DNA of 26,119 nucleotides, from the IMG/VR virus record IMGVR_UViG_3300040944_000205, positions 1-26,119 of that record. One strand, written 5' to 3'. The notes under the pieces were generated by a model, which saw only the letters and a program-made list of their open reading frames with translations, did not search any database and had not been told where the DNA came from. Below, one piece after another: positions 7,608-14,769 of the stretch (within the stretch, counting starts at the first letter, position 1; every line of letters starts with the position of its first letter). Position numbers and translations under genes: made by a program. The stretch is from a virus.

Positions 7608-8374
7608 TGAGCAAGCCAAATTTCGTAGAGTTTAAGAGCGAAAGCAAAAGCTATTATATCGGCGCGAGCTGGGAGCAGCGCGCCGAGACTCCGGAGGAAC
7701 TCGCCGCGCGTTTCCTGCGCATGATCGATTCCCTGAAGGAGATCGACCCCGTTTTCAGTTTTTGGACCTGTGGCAAGAAGCGTCCCGAGAAACTCGAAGA
7801 GGTCCGCGACCGCTACGCCGAGGAAATCGCGGCGGGCATAACGCGGGACGATTGGAGAGAGCCCATTCCCGCCGACGGCTATCGCTTCGGCGCGCACACC
7901 CGCGACACGCCGAAGGACCGCTCCTTCTATGTGACGTGCAAAGGGGGCTCGACCATCAAACGTAGTTTCACCAATAGCGTGACGCTTGCGACAGATTCCC
8001 CGACCGGCTCTCGACCGGATGCGGAAGTGGTCAGCTATCGCGTCTTTCGCCCCGCCTTGCTGGCGATCGTGAACGCCTGGGACCCTGTCCGGGCGCGCGC
8101 CACCTCCCATCCGCTCATTCGATCATACACAGGCGATTCATATTTCGCGCCCGCCTGGATTCAATATCTCAATCCCTGGCTCGCCGAGAAAATCACGCCG
8201 CCGTCGACGGTTCTGTCCGAGCATTTGCCGAATGGCGGGCTGTTGATGTCGGCGACCACGGAAACCTTCGATGTCGACAACCCCGCGCATCTCGCCGCGG
8301 CGCAAGACATGGCCGCCGCCATGGCGCCGCTCAACGAACTCCCTTGGCCTTCACAGACCGAGGCGCCGTCATGA
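7607..8374 (+). CDS. Imm52-family immunity protein, copy 1 (255 aa)
   Basis: The start overlaps the toxin stop (TGATG). The protein has the Imm52 pattern: YYIGASWEQRAETPEELAAR near the N-terminus, LRMIDSLKEIDPVFSFW, GYRFGAHTRDTP and a conserved C-terminal part with SATTETFDVDNP. Imm52 proteins neutralise Tox-REase-5 toxins by binding in the cytosol, and the gene order here is the classic pair. Copy 2 follows with an ATGA overlap, so all three genes form one coupled operon. Length is normal and no lesion is seen. Confidence 0.88.
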   Translation: MSKPNFVEFKSESKSYYIGASWEQRAETPEELAARFLRMIDSLKEIDPVFSFWTCGKKRPEKLEEVRDRYAEEIAAGITRDDWREPIPADGYRFGAHTRDTPKDRSFYVTCKGGSTIKRSFTNSVTLATDSPTGSRPDAEVVSYRVFRPALLAIVNAWDPVRARATSHPLIRSYTGDSYFAPAWIQYLNPWLAEKITPPSTVLSEHLPNGGLLMSATTETFDVDNPAHLAAAQDMAAAMAPLNELPWPSQTEAPS

Positions 8375-9087
8375 CCGAATTCATCCAGAACTTCATCAAA
8401 GGCCGTTGGGAGGCGCGCGCCGAAACGCCCGAGGAACTCGCCGCGCGCTTCTTGCGCATGATCGACGCCTTCGAGGCGATTGTTCCCATTTTTCGCTTTT
8501 GGGCCTGCAACTATAGATACCCAAGGAATTTCGAGACGCTACGCGACAGCTTCGCGCAGGAAATCGCCGCAAAAGTCGCGCAAGACGGCTCGGGAAATCG
8601 CTATCCTCAATTAGGTTATCGTTTCGGCGCCTATACACGAGACGCGCCTGAGGGCGGCTCTTTCATAATCGAGTGCAAAGCGGGCGCGACAGCCGAGAAT
8701 GCCTTCCCCAATGACGTAACGATGGCGACGTTTGGTCGCAATCCCGACCCGGAGATCATCGACTATCGGCTCACGCGCTCCGCCTTGCTGGCGATCGTTG
8801 ACGCCTGGGAGCCGGTCCAAGCCGCCGCATTTTCCAACCAACTCTTCATGCGAAGCCGCGAAGCCAAGTATTTTCGCGAGGCCTGGATCCAATATCTTTG
8901 TCCCTGGCTCGCCGAGAAAATCACGCCGCCGTCGACGGTTCTGGTCGAGCATTTGCCGAATGGTGGGCTGTTGATGTCGGCGACGACGGAAACCTTCGAT
9001 GTCGACAACCCCAAGCATCTTGCCGCCGCGCGCGACATGGCCGCCGCGATGGCGCCGCTGAACGCGCTGCCCTGGCCTTCGAAGTGA
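8371..9087 (+). CDS. Imm52-family immunity protein, copy 2 (238 aa)
   Basis: ATG 8371 overlaps the stop of copy 1 (ATGA); an in-frame ATG at 8344 would run deep into copy 1 and is less likely. It has the same architecture: WEARAETPEELAARFLRMID, FRFWACNYRYP, GYRFGAYTRDAP and SATTETFDVDNP. The middle differs clearly from copy 1 at protein level, whereas the 3' part is almost identical in DNA (111 bp at 8902-9012 against 8174-8284 with 4 differences). This suggests duplication with gene conversion, or an immunity gene stacked for a different toxin allele. Confidence 0.86.
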   Translation: MTEFIQNFIKGRWEARAETPEELAARFLRMIDAFEAIVPIFRFWACNYRYPRNFETLRDSFAQEIAAKVAQDGSGNRYPQLGYRFGAYTRDAPEGGSFIIECKAGATAENAFPNDVTMATFGRNPDPEIIDYRLTRSALLAIVDAWEPVQAAAFSNQLFMRSREAKYFREAWIQYLCPWLAEKITPPSTVLVEHLPNGGLLMSATTETFDVDNPKHLAAARDMAAAMAPLNALPWPSK

Positions 9088-9116
9088 AGAGTAAATCGCG
9101 CGACGTTAGATAATAC

Positions 9117-9145
9117 ATCGATCTTTATCGGAGATTGGCGAAGGA
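9117..9145 (+). repeat. Remnant of the terminase 3' end (direct repeat of 4413-4441)
   Basis: 25 of 29 bases match the terminase 3' end at 4413-4441, and all differences preserve the peptide type: IDFYRRLARE in the terminase, IDLYRRLAKD here. It lies just after the second immunity gene, so cargo block 1 is bracketed by the true terminase end and this remnant. Confidence 0.7.
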
Positions 9146-9173
9146 CCGCCAGCACCCAAAATCTCGAGGGCGC

Positions 9174-9310
9174 CCTTCTCCCGCTCGCGGGAGAAGGTGT
9201 CGCGCGAAGGCGCGACGGATGAGGGCCGCCGCGGCTTACTTAAATCCTTCCCATGAACCCTCATCCGACTCCGCTTCGCGGAGCCACCTTCTCCCACGGG
9301 TGGGAGAAGG
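9174..9310. repeat. Composite inverted intergenic repeat, copy 3
   Basis: The left half is the palindrome CCTTCTCCCGCTCGCGGGAG (arms CCTTCTCCCG/CGGGAGAAGG, 9174-9197) running to GGATGAGGG (9225). After about 32 bases comes the inverted right half, CCCTCATCCGACTCC to GTGGGAGAAGG (9258-9310). The halves can pair into a long hairpin. It lies between cargo block 1 and the portal gene. Confidence 0.85.
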
Positions 9311-9380
9311 AAGCGCCATCGCCTGATTCAACTCAAATCCCAAAAAACCAAGAGCCTCATCATGCCGCACGTCTTCACGA

Positions 9381-9406
9381 CCGCGCGTCTTTTTCGCGCG
9401 GGGTTT
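9381..9406 (+). terminator. Possible weak terminator hairpin before the portal gene
   Basis: 7-bp stem CCGCGCG (9381-9387) with CGCGCGG (9395-9401), a T-rich loop, then GGTTTTA. The T-run is short and interrupted by Gs, so termination is uncertain. It ends a few bases before the portal ATG. Confidence 0.35.
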
Positions 9407-9412
9407 TAGCCC

Positions 9413-10816
9413 ATGGCCGCGCGCGATAGCCAAGCCGGGCGCCCTTCATGGTCGCTGGCTCCGCAGGCCCTGTCCATCGCTTATGGACAGGCGCAATTCA
9501 TGTCGTCGACCGGCGCGACCAGTCCTTCCGGCTGGTTCGGGCCGCTGACGCCGCTCAGCCCAATCGCGCCTCCCGAGGTCGCCGGGCGGCAGATGGATTT
9601 TCCGTCGGGCTACAACATCGTCTCCGGCGCGCGCGCCTATGAGCCGATCGGCTTCGAGGATCTGCGCGCGCTCGCCGAAACATACGATCTGCTGCGGCTC
9701 GTCATCGAGACGCGCAAGGATCAGGTCGAGCGCATGTCGTGGTCGCTGCGCCCGCGCCGCCGCGCGACTGGGCCGGGCGGCGCGCGCATAAACCAGCTCA
9801 CGCGGTTTTTCGAGCGGCCCGATGGCCAGCATTGCTTCGCGATCTGGCTGCGCATGCTGCTCGAAGACCTGTTCGTCATCGACGCGCCGACGCTTTGGCG
9901 CCAGCGCGCACGCGGCGGCGAATTGGTCGCGCTGCATCCGCTCGACGGCGCGACGATCAAGCGGGTCATCGACGATTGGGGCCGCACGCCGCAGCCCTTT
10001 TTCGACAACGGCGCGCTGGTTCATCCCGTCGCCTATCAGCAAATATTGAAGGGCTATCCCGCGGTCGATTACGCCGCGCGCGACATCATCTACGCGCCGA
10101 GGAATCCGCGCGCCAATCGCGTCTATGGATTCAGCCCGGTCGAGCAGATCGTGATGACCGCCAACATCGCGCTGAAGCGCCAGATGTTCACGCTGTCGCA
10201 TTTCACCGAAGGCAACATCCCCGAGAGTCTGATCGGCGTGCCCGATAGCTGGACGCCCGATCAGATCAAGAATTTTCAGGACTATTGGGACGCTTAATTT
10301 ACCGGCGATCTCGCGGCGCGCCGGCGCGCGAAGTTTGTCCCCGGCGGCGTCGCCAAAACCTTCATCCAGACGAAGGAGCCGGAACTCAAGGGCGTGTTCG
10401 ACGAATGGCTGGCGCGCATCGTTTGCTATGCGTTCAGCGTCTCGCATCAGGCTTTCGTCAATCAAACCAACCGCTCGACCGGCGAAACGCAGAAGGAGAT
10501 GGCGGAAGAAGAGGGGCTGTGGCCGGTTTTAAAGTGGGTGAAGCGGCTGATCGACGGCGTGTTGCTCGAGGATTTTGGCGAAGAGGACATCGAATTCGCC
10601 TGGGGCGAGGACGCGCAGATCGACGCGGGCCAGCAGGCGCAAGTGCTGACGAGTTACGTCGGCGCGGGAATTCTGACGCGCAACGAAGCGCGCGTGAAGC
10701 TCGGCGAGGCGCCGGTGACGGACCCGGCGGCGAATTTGTTGCTGGTGACGACGGGCGCCGGGCCGGTGACGGTGGATCAACTGCTGGACGATCCACAGGG
10801 CTTAAAAAAAAAGTAG
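9413..10816 (+). pseudogene. Phage portal protein gene with an in-frame TAA; C-terminus joined to a toxin in the -1 frame
   Basis: The frame from ATG 9413 encodes an HK97-type portal protein: LAETYDLLRLVIETRKDQVERM, then HPLDGATIKRV, YAPRNPRANRVYGFSPVEQI and the long helical region. TAA at 10295-10297 cuts it after 294 residues, just before FTGDLAARRRAKFVPGG. The same frame then runs on cleanly to TAG 10814-10816, giving about 466 residues if the stop were a sense codon such as TAT/TAC. Portals form the dodecameric ring through which the terminase pumps DNA and which holds the tail connector. The last codons TTA AAA AAA AAG TAG lie on an A9 run (10804-10812) containing A_AAA_AAG, the dnaX-type slip heptamer. 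A -1 shift there leads into the toxin frame. The 3' end is duplicated at 12000-12224. Confidence 0.88.
10797..10816 (+). promoter_or_regulatory. Candidate -1 frameshift site at the portal-toxin junction (A_AAA_AAG)
   Basis: The portal frame reads TTA AAA AAA AAG TAG. A_AAA_AAG is the heptamer used in E. coli dnaX, and the A9 run also permits transcriptional slippage. AGGG at 10797-10800 could act as an upstream Shine-Dalgarno-like stimulator. A -1 shift (or one extra A) continues into the toxin frame for 283 codons. A plain homopolymer indel is the alternative. Confidence 0.5.
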
Positions 10817-11661
10817 CGAAGGCATTTGATCCCGACCAGCCGCGCGATTGGCATGGGCGGTTTGGGTCTGGCGAACTCGCCAAATACAATCCGCATCACG
10901 ACGAAAAAGGCCGCTTCGCCACCGCCGACGGCGCGCGCGCTGGCGCGAAGGCGCCGCACAACCGAGATCGTGAAGCCAGACCGAAGGGCGCGCGGGTCGC
11001 GGGCGTCTTGAGCGAGCTGCTCGGACACATGGTTCCACCGCCCATGGGCGGCAATCGACCGCGCCGGTATGAGCAAAATCAAAATCCTTCGCTCACCGAC
11101 CCGCCGCCGCCGAGCTTCCCCTCGATGCCGCCCGACGCCCCGAAGGACGAGTCGCCCCCCGCGGCGGTGGAGTCGCCGAAGGAACCCGTCGCCGCAGCGG
11201 GCGCGCCGGCGCCAGAGGAACCGGAACGCGACGAAGGAGCAGAACAAGGGGCCGCCAAGCGTGGCGCGCTCAAGGGATCGTTGGATGGCCTGACCGACGC
11301 CGAAAAGGAGTTCGTCGAACGGCAGCTTGCTGCGGGGAACGATGTCGAAACAATTCCCGCCACGAATGAGCAAAGGAGCGCGGATTTTTTCATCAACGGC
11401 GTTCGCACTGAACTTAAGACCGTTTCGCGGATAGTTGACACCAGGCCGGACGGCCTTTCGGGCGCGATCTCAAGCCGTATTATGGATGCGCGAGGTCAAT
11501 CGAGCGTGATTTATATTGACGCTCGCGCGCAGTCTGGCATGACAAAAGATGTCGCCGAACGCGCGATAAAACGTGCGTTTGGCGCGGATGGTAGGGGTCG
11601 GATATCGCGCGTAACAATCGAGACGCTGGATGGAACGGTTGTTCGCTCAAGGAGGCAATGA
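10813..11661 (+). CDS. CdiA_C-type tRNase toxin module, -1 extension of the portal protein
   Basis: 282 residues read in the -1 frame relative to the portal, with no good start of their own near the beginning. Two DPDQPRDWHGRF / YNPHHDEKGRF-like motifs at residues 5-40 are of the kind seen in phage proteins ahead of toxin domains. Next comes a Pro/Glu/Ala-rich linker (about 60-150). The C-terminal 125 residues resemble the CdiA_C tRNA-nuclease domain: LAAGNDVETIP, SADFFINGVRTELKTVSR (D...ExK catalytic core), SRIMDARGQSSVIYIDAR. The protein would be a portal-linked cytotoxic nuclease. The stop overlaps a small gene in immunity position. GC is lower towards the 3' end, consistent with transfer of the toxin tip. 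The fusion needs slippage at A9; internal initiation (for example near the ATG at 11029) is possible. Confidence 0.72.
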   Translation, partial: VAKAFDPDQPRDWHGRFGSGELAKYNPHHDEKGRFATADGARAGAKAPHNRDREARPKGARVAGVLSELLGHMVPPPMGGNRPRRYEQNQNPSLTDPPPPSFPSMPPDAPKDESPPAAVESPKEPVAAAGAPAPEEPERDEGAEQGAAKRGALKGSLDGLTDAEKEFVERQLAAGNDVETIPATNEQRSADFFINGVRTELKTVSRIVDTRPDGLSGAISSRIMDARGQSSVIYIDARAQSGMTKDVAERAIKRAFGADGRGRISRVTIETLDGTVVRSRRQ

Positions 11662-11951
11662 TGGAAAAGAAGACTGTGTGCCTCCCCACCGAGGAGGAAC
11701 TTAGCAATCGGCTGCTTAAGCATCTAAAGTGGCGCCCAGGCTCAACGGAGGTCGCGCTTTTGTGGAAGGGCTACCTTGCCGCTCTTTTGGAGTGGAGCCT
11801 AATAGAGGTTCAAGCTTACGACCGGCTAATTGCGCACCTCCCCAAAATCGCGCTCAAGGAGTCACACGAATTGTTCCTTGGCGAGCCCATCACGCCTGAG
11901 CAGGAAAAAGTGATCGACGAGTATCTGGCGGGGCAGAAAGAGAATTTATAA
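11661..11951 (+). CDS. Putative immunity protein for the CdiA_C-like toxin (96 aa)
   Basis: AAGGAGG at 11649-11655 is well placed for ATG 11661 (an ATG at 11658 is also in frame, giving one more residue). The gene overlaps the toxin stop. The product is small, acidic to neutral and largely helical (LLKHLKWRPGSTEVALLWKG, DRLIAHLPKIAL, TPEQEKVIDEYLAGQ). I do not recognise a named family. Its position directly behind a nuclease toxin domain and the coupled start make an immunity role likely. Base composition is lower in GC than the flanking portal copies, as expected for a laterally moved toxin-immunity cassette. Confidence 0.65.
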   Translation: MEKKTVCLPTEEELSNRLLKHLKWRPGSTEVALLWKGYLAALLEWSLIEVQAYDRLIAHLPKIALKESHELFLGEPITPEQEKVIDEYLAGQKENL

Positions 11952-11999
11952 CTGCGAGTAAAAGGCGTTGGCGCCGCCTGAGCCCTCCGAAACGCAGTT

Positions 12000-12224
12000 G
12001 AATTCGCCTGGGGCGAGGACGCGCAGATCGACGCGGGCCAGCAGGCGCAGGTGCTGACGAGTTACGTCGGCGCCGGGATTCTGACGCGCAACGAAGCGCG
12101 CGTGAAACTTGGCGAGGCGCCGGTCGCTGACCCCGCCGCCAGTGTGTTGCTGGCAGCGACGGGAGATTTGCCCAAGCCGCGGCGGGAGCGCGTCCCGGGC
12201 GTAGGCGCGGGGGCCGCGCTATAA
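12000..12224 (+). pseudogene. Displaced second copy of the portal gene 3' end
   Basis: Bases 12000-12163 repeat portal bases 10592-10755 at roughly 90% identity (about 16 differences in 164) and keep the frame: EFAWGEDAQIDAGQQAQVL through the end of the domain. Beyond that the copies diverge. This one ends in its own short tail (PKPRRERVPGVGAGAAL, stop at 12222-12224) with no toxin. It has no start codon or ribosome site, so it is not expressed alone. It looks like the original portal C-terminus pushed downstream when the toxin-immunity cassette came in; recombination over the repeat would delete 1408 bp and restore a toxin-free portal. Confidence 0.85.
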
Positions 12225-12263
12225 ATGAACCCACGGCGTTCGCGCGATGGGGAGCCTTTTAAA

Positions 12264-12842
12264 ATGAAACAATCCACGAAAGCGACGGCCCGGCTCTTTT
12301 TCGCCGCCTGCTTTTGTTGCGCCCTGGCGTTTTACGCGGGCCTTGGCCGCGCCGAGGACGCCAAGCCGACCGCCAAGCTGATCAAGCTCGCGGTGTTCGA
12401 TCTCGAACTCGACGATTTCAGCGCCGGCGGCCCGCTGGCCGGCGAAAGCGCGGAGGAGACCGCGCGGCTGCGGCGCGTCACCGCGCTGGCGCGCGAGCAA
12501 CTCGCGAAATCCGGCCTGTTCGAACTCGTCGATACAAGCGCGTCCAGCGATGTGAATCAAAGGGAGCACTGGCTGCGCAAATGCAACGGCTGCGAGGCCG
12601 ACATCGCCCGCGCGCTCGGCGCCGATATGTCCTTCCTCGGCTTCTTCCGCAAGATCAGCGTGATGGAGCAAAACCTTGAATTTCGCATCCGCGACGCCCA
12701 AACCGGCGAGTTCCTCAACGTGTCGCAAACGGATTATCGCGGCGAGACCGACGAGTCCTGGAGCCGCGCGATTGTCTGGCTCATCAGGCACGGCCTCGTC
12801 GAACCGGAACTCGCGCGCCGCGCGCAAAAACAGGGCCCGTAA
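12264..12842 (+). CDS. Secreted DUF3280/DUF2380-type protein (192 aa)
   Basis: ATG 12264 follows GGGGAG and starts a signal peptide (MKQSTKATARLFFAACFCCALAF..., likely cut after GRA near residue 30); the earlier in-frame ATG at 12225 would spoil it. The mature part has LAVFDLELDDFSAGG, LVDTSASSDV, LRKCNGCEADIARALGADM and TDESWSRAIVWLIRHGL. This pattern matches the DUF3280/DUF2380-annotated periplasmic proteins common in methylotrophic alphaproteobacteria, often near PQQ dehydrogenase genes. The function is unknown; the C-x-x-C of KCNGCEAD could bind metal or form a disulfide. It is a host-type gene lodged in the virion operon between portal and protease, and is followed by a terminator. Confidence 0.75.
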   Translation: MKQSTKATARLFFAACFCCALAFYAGLGRAEDAKPTAKLIKLAVFDLELDDFSAGGPLAGESAEETARLRRVTALAREQLAKSGLFELVDTSASSDVNQREHWLRKCNGCEADIARALGADMSFLGFFRKISVMEQNLEFRIRDAQTGEFLNVSQTDYRGETDESWSRAIVWLIRHGLVEPELARRAQKQGP

Positions 12843-12880
12843 GCCCGCGCCTTTCGAACGCCAACCAAACCCAAGCCAAC

Positions 12881-12910
12881 AAGGCTCGCCTCGCGCGGGC
12901 CTTTTTCTTT
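12881..12910 (+). terminator. Rho-independent terminator after the DUF3280-type gene
   Basis: 8-bp stem AAGGCTCG (12881-12888) with CGGGCCTT (12896-12903), one G-T pair, followed by a T-rich tract CTTTTTCTTT. It would separate the cargo gene from the protease gene. Confidence 0.7.
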
Positions 12911-12924
12911 AAGGACGCGCACAG

Positions 12925-14124
12925 ATGACGCAGTTGCAGATGTTCATTCCGCTCACCAAGATCGACGCGGGCAAGCGGCTTGTTTATGGCGTCGTCACCG
13001 CCGAGACGCCGGATCGCGGCAATGAGGTCTGCGATTACGCCAGCACCAAGCCCCATTATCAAAAATGGTCGGACGAGTTCCGCAAGGCCAGCGGCGGCAA
13101 GAGCCTCGGCAATCTGCGCGCCATGCATGGCAAGGTGGCGGCGGGGCGCGTCGAGGCGATCCATTTCAACGACGACGACAAGCAGATCGAAGTCTGCGCG
13201 AAGATCATCGACGACGCTGAATGGGCCAAGGTCGAGGCGGGCGTCTACACCGGATTTTCGCAGGGCGGCGGCTATGTGAAGCGCTGGCCCGACGAGAACG
13301 ACCCGGACCTCATGCGCTACACCGCGAGTCCTTGCGAGATTTCGCTCGTCGATCTGCCCTGCCTGCCGAGCGCGACATTCGCGATGATCAAGGCCGATGG
13401 CGCGGTCGAGACGATGAAGTTCGCGAGTTTCGACGCCGCCGTCGAGCAGGTGTGGATCGCCGGCGACGGCAAGACCTTCAAGAAGAAAGCCGAGGCGCTG
13501 GCGCATCAGGCCTTGCTTACGAGTTCCGCGTCCATGCTGGACGCGCTCGAGCAAATGGAGAACGATCTGGGCAAGGCCGCGCCAGGGGCGAGGACGCAGG
13601 CTCTGGAGCGTCTGCGCAAATGTCTCGGACAAGAAGCGTTCGAGGCCGGCCGCGCCATCGCCGCCTTGCAAATCGTGTTCGACGTGCTGGCGGCGGAAAT
13701 CGCCGAGGGCGAGGACGACGAAGGGCAGATCGCCGCGTTGCAAGACGCCATCGTCAGGCTGAAGGATTTTATCGTCGCGGAAATCTCCGAGGACGACGAA
13801 GACGACGAACAGCCCTCCGATATTTTGGAGCAAGCCGCTTCGCCGCGCGATTTCGCCAAGATTTCCGAAACGCTGGAGGCCGCGCGGCTGGAGCGCGACG
13901 CGCAGAAGGCTTTGCTTGCCGAACTCGCGCCGCGTCTCGAAAAGCTCGGCCAGCGCGTCGAGAAGCTCGCCCGCCAGCCGCTGCCGCCGCCGATGCTCGC
14001 CGGCACGCGCGCGGTGGAGAAGGGCGCGGAGGCGCGCGTCGAAGACCTCGCGGCGATGACCGGCGAGCAACGCGCGGCGCTGCTCATCAAGGTCGCGCAG
14101 AGCCAGCCGCGAGCGCTGCGATAA
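12925..14124 (+). CDS. XkdF-like prohead protease with C-terminal scaffold region (399 aa)
   Basis: Residues 1-150 resemble the XkdF-type phage peptidase: VYGVVTAETPDRGNEVCDY, LRAMHGK with H68, TGFSQGGGYVKRW with S112, and CEISLVDLPCLPSATF. This His/Ser arrangement is that of head-maturation proteases. The remainder (about 170-399) is helical and very charged, with an acidic tract (EISEDDEDDE) and coiled-coil-like repeats (LAELAPRLEKLGQRVEKLAR), as expected for a fused scaffold. It would cleave itself and the capsid protein during head maturation. The position between portal and major capsid genes is canonical. It looks intact. Confidence 0.82.
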   Translation: MTQLQMFIPLTKIDAGKRLVYGVVTAETPDRGNEVCDYASTKPHYQKWSDEFRKASGGKSLGNLRAMHGKVAAGRVEAIHFNDDDKQIEVCAKIIDDAEWAKVEAGVYTGFSQGGGYVKRWPDENDPDLMRYTASPCEISLVDLPCLPSATFAMIKADGAVETMKFASFDAAVEQVWIAGDGKTFKKKAEALAHQALLTSSASMLDALEQMENDLGKAAPGARTQALERLRKCLGQEAFEAGRAIAALQIVFDVLAAEIAEGEDDEGQIAALQDAIVRLKDFIVAEISEDDEDDEQPSDILEQAASPRDFAKISETLEAARLERDAQKALLAELAPRLEKLGQRVEKLARQPLPPPMLAGTRAVEKGAEARVEDLAAMTGEQRAALLIKVAQSQPRALR

Positions 14125-14130
14125 CGACGG

Positions 14131-14676
14131 CTAGCCGGCGGCCCGGTCCGCGCCGGGCGCCGCTTCGTCCCGCGCGCAATGGCGCGCTTCCTCGAAGGCT
14201 AGCCGAAGCTTATGTTCGAGCGAAGCCTTGAGGCTTGTCTTGAGCAAGCATCCGCCGGAAGCCGCGAGCTTCGCGACGACGTGGTCGTCGATTTCGTGTT
14301 TCGCGACGTTGCGTTCCAACAGCAGGGCCGCCCGGCCCGGCTTCAGCACATCGTCGACTTCCTTGACGAACTCCTCGCTCACGCCGGCGCCCCTCAAGCC
14401 CTCGCCGACGGCGCCCGCCGCGGCGCCGGCGAGAACGCCGAAAACGGGATGCAGAAAAAGCAGCCCGATGAGCAACCCCGACATCGTGCCCGTTCCGAGG
14501 TTCAAGGCCCCGGAGTGGACGATATGGCTGAGTCTTATCGCGCCCTTCTTGTCGCGCGCGGCGACCACGGCGTCGGAGATGCGAAAGATTTCCTCGCGCG
14601 GCAGCGCCAGCAGCGCATCGCGCGCCGCTTCGGCGGCCTTTGCGTCGGGATAGCCAATCACAATCAGGTCGCGCAT
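14131..14676 (-). CDS. DUF1269-family membrane-associated protein (181 aa)
   Basis: Minus strand, converging on the protease gene with only 6 bases between the stop codons. ATG 14676 begins MRDLIVIGYPDAKAAEAARD, the start typical of DUF1269. The centre (about 62-90) is a hydrophobic Gly/Ala-rich stretch (GLLIGLLFLHPVFGVLAGAA), followed by LLLERNVAKHEIDDHV. DUF1269 proteins are small, probably membrane-associated stress-type proteins of unknown activity. The gene lies opposite to the virion operon between protease and capsid genes, so it is an inserted host-type gene. Palindromic repeats lie upstream of it. Confidence 0.8.
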   Translation of the reverse strand: MRDLIVIGYPDAKAAEAARDALLALPREEIFRISDAVVAARDKKGAIRLSHIVHSGALNLGTGTMSGLLIGLLFLHPVFGVLAGAAAGAVGEGLRGAGVSEEFVKEVDDVLKPGRAALLLERNVAKHEIDDHVVAKLAASGGCLLKTSLKASLEHKLRLAFEEARHCARDEAAPGADRAAG

Positions 14677-14769
14677 GTCGCACCCTCTCGCTCGCGCGCC
14701 GCGATGGGCGCTCTTGCTCATATGGGGCGATACGGGCGCGGACCAATCGCCGCCGAAACGCCGGCCCTC

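Noticed and set aside
9135-9326. Open frame running from the terminase remnant through repeats
   Set aside because: Most of it is translated intergenic repeat sequence; only the first ten codons have meaning.
12784-14070. Long minus-strand open frame opposite the protease gene
   Set aside because: Arg/Leu/Gly-rich shadow frame of a high-GC gene with recognisable product on the other strand.
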